Origin: an uncultured Gemmobacter sp.
GTDB lineage: Bacteria; Pseudomonadota; Alphaproteobacteria; Rhodobacterales; Rhodobacteraceae
Direction of reading: 5' to 3'
Assembly: GCA_937983495.1 (NCBI GenBank)
Contig: CALKAA010000159.1
Location: 1-5,578, forward strand
Length of the DNA stretch: 5,578 nucleotides
The translations under genes and the position numbers were made by a program. Under the pieces are notes generated by a model. That model saw only the letters and a program-made list of their open reading frames with translations, was not told the DNA's origin and did not search any database. Positions 1 through 5,578 of the stretch are shown here, in pieces (position 1 is the first letter of the stretch; the number at the start of each line of letters is the position of its first letter).

Positions 1-29
1 TGGAGTTCAGACGTGTGCTCTTCCGATCT
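1..29. other. Illumina sequencing adapter remnant (not genomic)
   Basis: These 29 bases match, as recalled, the 3' part of the Illumina TruSeq read-2 adapter, ending in CTCTTCCGATCT. On the minus strand they begin with the familiar AGATCGGAAGAGC. They sit exactly at the contig end, where untrimmed adapters collect in short-read assemblies. In the frame of the adjacent kinase gene they translate to DRKSTRLNS, a well-known adapter peptide in public protein databases. They should be trimmed and not treated as biology. Confidence 0.97.
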
Positions 30-2140
30 TGCAGCCTCCGATAGAGATCGGACCGCAACAGGGGCTTTTGCAGGAAGCCCGTCACATGTTCAGCGCCCGG
101 CTGTTCGCGTGCCGTGCCGGGATGACCCGACAAAAGCAGGATCGGCGCGGCGATCCCGGCGAGCCGCAGCGCCTGGGCGAAGGCCAGCCCGTCCATCTCG
201 GGCATTTCGTGATCGGTGAGGATCACGTCGAAATCACGGTCGCTTTGCAACAGGGCCAGCGCTTCGGGGGCCGAGCGGCACAGCGCGCAATCCATGCCAC
301 AGGTCGCCAGTTGCCGCTCCAGAATGGTGCGGTTGATGAATTTGTCATCCACCACCAGCGCCCGTCTGAGGGAGACGGGGGCCGGGTGATCATCGCCGGA
401 TTCCGCCATGGGCAGCGACAGGCGGAAACCGAAGCAGGAGCCACGGCCCAGCTCGCTGTCCACCCAGACCGCGCCGCCCATATGCTCGACCAGCCGCTGC
501 GTGATGGCGAGGCCAAGCCCGGTGCCCTCGAACTTGCGGTTCGAGGCACTGTCGACCTGATTGAATTCGCCGAAAATGTGATCGAGATTTTCCGGTGAAA
601 TCCCGATGCCGGTATCCTCCACCGTGACATGCAATTGCTGCATGCCCGCATCCGCCTCGATCCCGACGACGCGGATCAACACATGGCCCGCTTCGGTGAA
701 TTTCACCGCATTGCCCATCAGATTGGTGAGAACCTGGCGCAGCCGCCCCGGATCGCCGACATAGCGGGTGGGCAGGAACATGTCGAAATCAATCATCAGG
801 TCCACACCCTTGGCGCGCGCCCTCGGTTGCAGCAGCATGGCGACCTCATGCACCACCCGCTCCAGATCGAAGGGTTCGGGGTGCAGGGTCAGACGTTCGG
901 CCTCGATCTTGGAGTAATCGAGAATATCGTTGATGATGACCAGCAACGCCTCGCCCGAGGAGCGGATGGTGTCGGCAAACAGGCGTTGCTCATCGGTCAG
1001 GGTGGTGTCGCAGAGCAATTCGGCCATGCCGACAACCCCGTTCATCGGGGTGCGGATTTCATGGCTCATATTGGCAAGGAAAGCGGATTTGGCGCGCACC
1101 GCAGCCTCGGCCGCTTCGCGTGCGGCCTCCAGCGCGGCCTGCTGGGTGCGCGTCTCGGTCACATCCACACGCAGCCCGACGCGCCCGCCATCGGGCGTTT
1201 CCTTGTCGATGACGCGGAGCCAGCGGTCCCCTGCGGTGCGATACTCGAACTCGTTGCTTTTCTGGCTGCGCATGGCGAGGCGCTCTTGCAGCCATTCCTC
1301 CTCGCGGCCAATCGCATCGGCATATTGCCGGTTCTTGAGCCCATAGCGCAGGATTGATTCAAAGCTGGCACCGGGCACCATGGCCGGGGCGCTTTCGACA
1401 TAGAGGTCGCGGTAGCGTTGATTGCAGACCATCAGCCGGTCCTCCCTGTCGAAAAGCACGAAACCGTCGGGGATCGCCTCGATGGCGGCCCAGATGCGCA
1501 TCTGTTCGGTGATGTCGAGCGCGAGGCTGACCATGTCGCCATCGCGGGCGCGGCGATCGACCAGCCGGACCCATTGCCCGGTGGCCAATTGCAGCACCAC
1601 AGGTTCGATCGGGTCATTGTCCCAGCGGGCGAGCATGCGCGCGCACCAGGCGGCGGGGGTTTCGCCGCCGATTTCCACCACACCGTTCATGGCGATGGTT
1701 TGCAGCACCTCGTCATAGCCCTTGCCGGGTGCGATGTCGTGGCAGTGAAACAGGGTGCGGAAGGCATCATTCGCCGCTACCAGATGATTTGTGGCATCGA
1801 ATACGGCAAAGCCATCGCGGATGGTGTCGATCGAATCCCACAACCGCCGCTCTGCCATGACGGCGGCGGTATGGGCGCGCTCCAGCTCGTCGAGAAAGCG
1901 GAGGTTCTGGCCTTTCAGCGCCTCGGCCTCTGACAGTGCGGATTTCACCACCTGGCGCTGCTCGACAATCTGATCCGACAGCGCGCGGGCATGGAGTGCC
2001 AATTTTGCGTTGGCCGCAAAAAGCTCGCGGCTTTTCTGTTCCAGCAGGCGTTCCGCCGCAAGCCGCGCCCGCCTTTCCTTTGCAAGCCGATCTGTCAGAT
2101 CCATGCCCAACCCGTTCTTGTCGCCATTCGGGCGGGCCAT
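30..2140 (-). CDS. Hybrid sensor histidine kinase with two PAS domains and a receiver domain, 3'-truncated at contig end
   Basis: This frame is open from ATG at 2140 through 704 codons to the adapter, with no stop, so the C-terminus is missing. Residues about 14-100 are charged and Ala/Leu-rich, predicted coiled coil. PAS 1 spans about 100-213 (starts WDSIDTIRDGFAVFD, ends DITEQ). PAS 2 spans about 214-331 (IEAIPDGFVLFD, ends DVTET); both resemble the PAS_7 type. HisKA is at about 350-418, with phospho-acceptor His360 in NMSHEIRTPMNGV. HATPase_c is at about 462-578: N-box Asn477 in NLMGNAVKFT, G1 DTGIGIS (510-515), F-box IFGEFNQVD, G2 GTGLGLAIT (539-547). The receiver starts near 592: acidic pair Asp598/Asp599, phospho-acceptor Asp643 in LTDHEMPEMDG, Ser671 and Lys692. 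All catalytic residues are present, so kinase and receiver should be active. There is no signal peptide or membrane segment, so it is probably cytoplasmic; the PAS ligand is unknown. Only the last receiver helix is clearly lost; a second receiver or Hpt domain could follow. The start is chosen because family-like sequence begins there. A GTG at 2149 is an alternative; neither has a strong Shine-Dalgarno. Confidence 0.95.
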
Positions 2141-2183
2141 TCTGGTCACTCTGACGCGCGCGCCCCGAGTCGCAAACTGGCGC

Positions 2184-2217
2184 AACAAAATGAAACAAAA
2201 CTTAACGCGAACAAAAA
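2184..2217. repeat. Three direct copies of AACAAAA in the divergent promoter region
   Basis: AACAAAA occurs at 2184-2190, 2194-2200 and 2210-2216. The first two are offset by exactly 10 bp (about one helical turn) and the third by 16 bp. The block is the most A-rich stretch in an otherwise GC-rich window. On the minus strand it reads as T-tracts located 44-77 bp upstream of the kinase start codon. It could be a bent or UP-element-like promoter segment, or simply low-complexity intergenic sequence. Confidence 0.4.
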
Positions 2218-2284
2218 CGGAAAGGCCGGTTGCCGGTGATTGCGCCCGGCCCGAGGCCGTGGCAGCATCTGCACCAAGATTTCC

Positions 2285-2290
2285 GGAGGA
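2285..2290 (+). promoter_or_regulatory. Ribosome binding site of the alpha-2-macroglobulin gene
   Basis: GGAGGA lies six bases before the ATG at 2297, a strong Shine-Dalgarno match. It decides the start: the same frame is open further upstream to a TTG at 2240, but that would add 19 residues ahead of a good signal peptide and would place this site inside the coding region. Confidence 0.88.
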
Positions 2291-2296
2291 TTTTTC

Positions 2297-5200
2297 ATGT
2301 TTGCCTTGCGCCGCGTTTTTGCTGCTGCCCTGATGGTTTCCGCGATGGCCCCGCCCGCGATGGCGCAGCAGGAGTTGATTCCGGCCAAGCGATTCGTGCT
2401 GAGCCAGGATGCCGACCTGCCGGGGGGCGATCTTTCGACCCAGTTGGACACCACGCTGGAGGCCTGCGAGCGCGCCTGTATCGCGGATCAGCGCTGCACG
2501 CATTTCACCTTCAACACCCGCAACGGCTCGTGCTTTCCCAAGCAAGACCCGGAGGCAGAGGCGTTTTATCAGGGCGCGCTGTCGGGGCGGTTGCTGGTCA
2601 ATAATGACAAGGTGATCGAGGCGGCCCCGGCGCGGCGGGCCGAGCTGGGCTTCCTGTCGGATAGCGAATTGGGCGAGGCTTTGGTGCAGGCGCAGGGTCT
2701 GGCGAACCGCCATACCAGCGGTGCATGGAGCGATGAGGAGCATCTGGCCAGCGCGCGCGAGCGGGAGGCGGCAGGCGATCTGGCAGCGGCTTCCGATTTT
2801 GCCGGGGCGGCGGTGAATGCCTCGGACAAGGCCGAGGTCTGGGCCGAATATGCGCGGCTGCTGTTCGAGGCCGGCGCGCAGGATCAGGCCAATCCGGGTG
2901 AATATCGCAGCCGGGCGACCTTGGCCGCGATCAACGCCTATCTGCGGGCAAGTAACAAGGCGGTGCGGCATAATGCGCTGGTGGTGATGGCCCGCGCGAT
3001 GGAGGGCAATGGCCGGGGCGCGGAGGCGGTGAAGGCGCTGCGTCTGGCGCAGGACCAGCAGCCGCGCGACGAGACGGCGACGCTGCTGGAGGATTACGCC
3101 GGGAAATACGGGTTCCGCATTCTGGAAACCGATGTGCAAAGCAATAATGCGCGGCCGCGGGTTTGCGTGAACCTGTCGGAATCGCTGGTGGAATCTGGCC
3201 TCGATTACACGCCCTTCGTGCAATTGCCCGAAGCCGGGCTGACGGTGCAGCCCGCAGGCTGGCGGCAGTTGTGCATTGATGGCGTCAGCCATGGGAAACG
3301 CTATCAGTTTACCTTCCGCGAGGGGATGCCATCGGCCGATGGGCAGGTGCTGGCGAAATCGGTGCAGATCAGCGCCTATGTGCGCGACCGTGAGCCGGGG
3401 GTGAAGTTCTCGGGCCGGGCCTATGTGTTGCCGAAAACCGAGGGCGCGGGCCTGCCGGTGATGACGGTAAACACCGAAACGCTGGATCTGGAGGTGTTCC
3501 GCGTGTCTGACCGCAATATCTTGCGGGCGGTGCAGAATGGTTACCTGAGCTGGCCGATGGCGGAATATCAGGAATCCGGCTTTACCGATGATGTGGGCGA
3601 GCGGCTGTGGAAGGGGCAGGCGACGGTCGCGCAGGAGGTGAATACCGATGTCACCACCCGTCTGCCGATGGATGAGGCGCTGAAGGGCCTGACGCCCGGC
3701 ATCTATGCGCTGAAGGCCAGCGTGCCGGGGGTGGACCCCTACGAGACCCCGGCGGCATGGCAGTGGTTTGTGGTGTCGGACCTTGGCATCACCTCGCTGT
3801 CGGGCACCGATGGGCTGCATGTGATCTTGCGCGGCCTGGCAGGGGCGGAGGCCAAGCCGGGCGTGACGGTGCAATTGCTGAGCCGCGCGAATACCGTGCT
3901 GGGCGAGGCGGTGAGCGACGACAAGGGCTATGCCCGGTTCGATGCGGGTCTGACGCGCGGCACTGGCGGCGCGGCCCCTGCGATGATCGTGGCGCGGCAG
4001 GGCGAGGCCGATCTGGCCTTCCTGTCGCTGACCGACCCGGAATTTGATCTGTCGGATCGCGGCGTGGAAGGGCGCGAGGCGGCGGGGCCGGTGGATGTGT
4101 TCCTGACCACGGATCGCGGCGCTTACCGCGCGGGCGAGACGGTCTATGCCACGGCGCTGACCCGTGATCCGCAGGCGCAGGCCATCGAGGGTCTGCCGCT
4201 GACCGCGATTTTCAAGCGCCCGGATGGGGTGGAATATGCCCGCGCGCAAGTCGCCGATGCAGGCAAGGGCGGCCATGTCTTTGCGCAGCCCATTGCAGGC
4301 TCGGCCCCGCGCGGCGTGTGGAAGATGGAGGTTTTCGCCGATCTGGAAGGCGCGGCCTTGGCGAGCCAGACCTTCCTTGTGGAAGACTTCTTGCCGGAAC
4401 GCATTGATTACACGATGAAACTCGACACGCCGGATGTGAAGCCCGGCGAGGTGGCGGAGCTTTCGGTTGAGGCGAAATATCTGTTCGGGGCTCCGGGGGC
4501 CGACCTGGCGATCGAGGGCGAAACGCTGCTGCGCGCGGCCAAGGGCCTCAAGGCGTTCCCCGGCTATGTCTTTGGCCGCCACGATCAACCCTTTGATGCG
4601 CGGATGGAGAGCTTTGGCGGCAGCCGCACCGATGCGGCGGGCAAGGCGCTGGTGACGGCGCTGCTGCCGGAGGTGGAGACTGCCGACCGCCCGCTGGAGG
4701 CGCGCTTTACCCTGCGTATTGCCGAAGGCTCGGGTCGCCCGGTGGAGCGGCGGCTGGAACAGGTGTTGACGCCTTCAAGCCCGATGATCGGCATCAAGCC
4801 GCTGTTCGAGGCCGAGGTGCCGGAAGGCGGCGAGGCGCGGTTCGAGTTGATCGGTGTGGGCGCGGGCGCGCAGCCTGAGCCGATGAAAGTGGCGTGGGAG
4901 CTGACCCGCGTGCAGACCGATTACCAATGGTATTCCTATTCCGGCAACTGGAACTGGGAGCCGGTGACGACGCGCAGCCGCGTGGCCAATGGCGAGGCGA
5001 TGCTGGGCAGCGATCCGGTGCAGGTTGCGGCAGGTGTGGAATGGGGCGAATATGAGCTGTCGGTCAGCCGGGTCGACGGCACGCCTGCGGTGAGCTCCAC
5101 CAGCTTCTATGCCGGGTGGTATGTGCCGGCCGATGCCAGCGCCACGCCGGATACGCTGGAGCTTTCGCTGGACAAACCCGCCTATCGCCCCGGCGAGACG

Positions 5201-5551
5201 GCGCAACTGCGGCTGGTGCCGCGCGCGGCGGGCACGGCGTTGGTCATGGTGATGTCGGATCATCTGGTGTCGATGCAGGCGGTGGAGGTCACCGAGGGCG
5301 AGAACAAGATTGATCTTCCGGTCACCGATCAATGGGGCGCGGGGGTCTATGTGACGGCAAGCGTCTTGCGGCCGATGGATGTGGCGGCGGGGCGCAACCC
5401 GGCGCGCGCGCTTGGCCTGACCCATGCGGCGATTGATCCGGGCGCGGCCAAGTTGGCGGTGGCGGTGCAGGCCCCGGCGGAAAGCGCGCCGCGCGCGCCG
5501 GTTGAGGTGGCGGTGAAGGTGGACATGGTGATCAAACTTCCGTCGAAGTGA
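2297..5551 (+). CDS. Secreted alpha-2-macroglobulin family protein (YfhM-like) with N-terminal PAN domain, C-terminally truncated
   Basis: This frame encodes 1084 residues. Bacterial alpha-2-macroglobulins are thought to trap proteases in the periplasm. Residues 1-23 form a Sec signal peptide (Arg5-Arg6, hydrophobic core, AMA cleavage site before Gln24). No lipobox Cys is present, unlike lipoprotein E. coli YfhM. A PAN/apple-like domain follows (about 27-100; Cys57, 61, 67, 79), then a TPR-like helical region (about 115-275). The MG-type beta domains start near 287, where Cys290 and Cys326 probably form a disulphide. An MG2 domain spans about 598-696, marked by DRGAYRAGETV. Two bacterial MG domains (bMG5/bMG6-like) run from about 700 to 940, including the aromatic-rich stretch 874-888. 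The bait-region domain begins near 953 with LDKPAYRPGETAQLRL. Family resemblance ends at about residue 1076; the last eight residues look foreign. The rest of the bait-region domain, the A2M domain and the thioester domain (CxEQ in thioester-bearing members) are missing; full-length homologues have about 1600-1900 residues. The stop is 27 bp from the contig end, so an assembly artefact is more likely than a real short protein. Macroglobulin genes of this type often neighbour pbpC; that flank is not visible. Confidence 0.93.
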   Translation: MFALRRVFAAALMVSAMAPPAMAQQELIPAKRFVLSQDADLPGGDLSTQLDTTLEACERACIADQRCTHFTFNTRNGSCFPKQDPEAEAFYQGALSGRLLVNNDKVIEAAPARRAELGFLSDSELGEALVQAQGLANRHTSGAWSDEEHLASAREREAAGDLAAASDFAGAAVNASDKAEVWAEYARLLFEAGAQDQANPGEYRSRATLAAINAYLRASNKAVRHNALVVMARAMEGNGRGAEAVKALRLAQDQQPRDETATLLEDYAGKYGFRILETDVQSNNARPRVCVNLSESLVESGLDYTPFVQLPEAGLTVQPAGWRQLCIDGVSHGKRYQFTFREGMPSADGQVLAKSVQISAYVRDREPGVKFSGRAYVLPKTEGAGLPVMTVNTETLDLEVFRVSDRNILRAVQNGYLSWPMAEYQESGFTDDVGERLWKGQATVAQEVNTDVTTRLPMDEALKGLTPGIYALKASVPGVDPYETPAAWQWFVVSDLGITSLSGTDGLHVILRGLAGAEAKPGVTVQLLSRANTVLGEAVSDDKGYARFDAGLTRGTGGAAPAMIVARQGEADLAFLSLTDPEFDLSDRGVEGREAAGPVDVFLTTDRGAYRAGETVYATALTRDPQAQAIEGLPLTAIFKRPDGVEYARAQVADAGKGGHVFAQPIAGSAPRGVWKMEVFADLEGAALASQTFLVEDFLPERIDYTMKLDTPDVKPGEVAELSVEAKYLFGAPGADLAIEGETLLRAAKGLKAFPGYVFGRHDQPFDARMESFGGSRTDAAGKALVTALLPEVETADRPLEARFTLRIAEGSGRPVERRLEQVLTPSSPMIGIKPLFEAEVPEGGEARFELIGVGAGAQPEPMKVAWELTRVQTDYQWYSYSGNWNWEPVTTRSRVANGEAMLGSDPVQVAAGVEWGEYELSVSRVDGTPAVSSTSFYAGWYVPADASATPDTLELSLDKPAYRPGETAQLRLVPRAAGTALVMVMSDHLVSMQAVEVTEGENKIDLPVTDQWGAGVYVTASVLRPMDVAAGRNPARALGLTHAAIDPGAAKLAVAVQAPAESAPRAPVEVAVKVDMVIKLPSK

Positions 5552-5578
5552 TGCGGGCGTCGGGTCGGGAGCCTCACG
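5525..5578. other. Suspect contig tail that breaks the macroglobulin reading frame
   Basis: Up to about 5524 the protein follows the bait-region domain pattern, ending in VEVAVKVD. YfhM-type proteins should soon after show a conserved strand resembling V-S/A-AVD-x-G-I-L-N. None of the three forward frames in the last 54 bases shows it: the macroglobulin frame stops at 5549-5551, a second frame has a TGA at 5529-5531, and the third is open but reads GHGDQTSVEVMRASGREPH. A simple one-base frameshift therefore does not explain the break. A chimeric read end or rearrangement junction near 5522-5527 is the best reading. No adapter is visible at this end, and I found no inverted copy of the tail elsewhere in the window. 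Confidence 0.55.

Larger units (their letters stand above)
2141..2296. promoter_or_regulatory. Divergent intergenic region, presumed to carry both promoters
   Basis: These 156 bp separate the 5' ends of the divergent kinase and macroglobulin genes, so promoters for both are expected here. The only compositionally distinct part is an A-rich block at about 2184-2217, next to GC-rich flanks. I could not identify a convincing -35/-10 pair for either direction. A TTGCCG at 2230-2235 could serve as a -35 for the plus-strand gene, but no acceptable -10 lies 16-18 bp downstream. No operator or riboswitch is recognisable. The promoter call rests on gene arrangement, not on a motif. Confidence 0.4.

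Noticed and set aside
22..52. Inverted 8-mer TCCGATCT (22-29) and AGATCGGA (45-52), as if a second adapter fragment lay at 45-52
   Set aside because: The second copy lies inside the receiver domain and translates correctly as part of LLRSDLYRRL after the conserved Lys692-Pro693, so it is genuine coding sequence that happens to share eight bases with the adapter.
629..1357. Long plus-strand open frame of 242 codons antisense to the kinase
   Set aside because: It mirrors the kinase coding strand, which has all histidine kinase motifs in order. The product has no recognisable domain and no ribosome binding site; it is a by-product of high GC.
2201..2206. TTAAC half-site resembling the alphaproteobacterial CtrA motif
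   Set aside because: Only one half is present; no second TTAA lies at the required seven-base spacing.
2224..2251. Inverted repeat GGCCGG / CCGGCC with a 16-base loop in the intergenic region, possible operator or terminator
   Set aside because: A six-base stem of only G and C is expected by chance at this GC content, it has no T-run, and no gene ends here to terminate.
2240..2296. Upstream in-frame TTG start for the macroglobulin, giving 1103 residues
   Set aside because: The ATG at 2297 has a strong GGAGGA at the right spacing and starts a textbook signal peptide; the upstream extension would hide it.
4775..5425. Minus-strand open frame of 216 codons antisense to the macroglobulin
   Set aside because: Its product is His/Arg-rich with no domain pattern, and the opposite strand encodes well-supported MG and bait-region domains.
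1..5578. A new multi-gene defence or mobile system
   Set aside because: The window holds only two genes, both of recognisable families, with no transposase, integrase, repeat array, attachment site or RNA gene.

Overview
The window is a GC-rich (roughly 60-65 % by eye) bacterial fragment that looks like a complete short-read contig. Protein style (Ala/Arg/Gly-rich, strong GC bias at third codon positions) and the two families suggest an alphaproteobacterium, most likely of the Rhodobacterales. That placement is inference from family resemblance, not a database result.

Layout: positions 1-29 are not genomic. They match the Illumina TruSeq read-2 adapter end and, read on the minus strand, extend the adjacent gene with the artefact peptide DRKSTRLNS. 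From 2140 down to the adapter boundary runs one long minus-strand gene that is open at the contig end. It encodes a soluble hybrid sensor histidine kinase: N-terminal coiled coil, two PAS domains, HisKA with His360, HATPase_c, and a receiver domain with Asp643. A 156-bp divergent intergenic region (2141-2296) follows. It holds an A-rich block and a clear Shine-Dalgarno sequence for the plus-strand gene. From 2297 to 5551 runs a secreted bacterial alpha-2-macroglobulin (YfhM-like): signal peptide, four-cysteine PAN/apple-like domain, TPR-like helical segment, a series of macroglobulin (MG) domains, and the start of the bait-region domain. There the reading frame leaves the family pattern and stops, about 27 bp before the contig end.

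Both ends of the window therefore look technically compromised: a certain adapter at the left and a probable chimeric or rearranged tail at the right. The two genes are divergent and have no evident functional link beyond sharing an upstream region. The macroglobulin is expected to act in the periplasm as a protease trap; the kinase is expected to act in the cytoplasm in phosphorelay signalling. I see no mobile element, CRISPR array, RNA gene or new defence system here.
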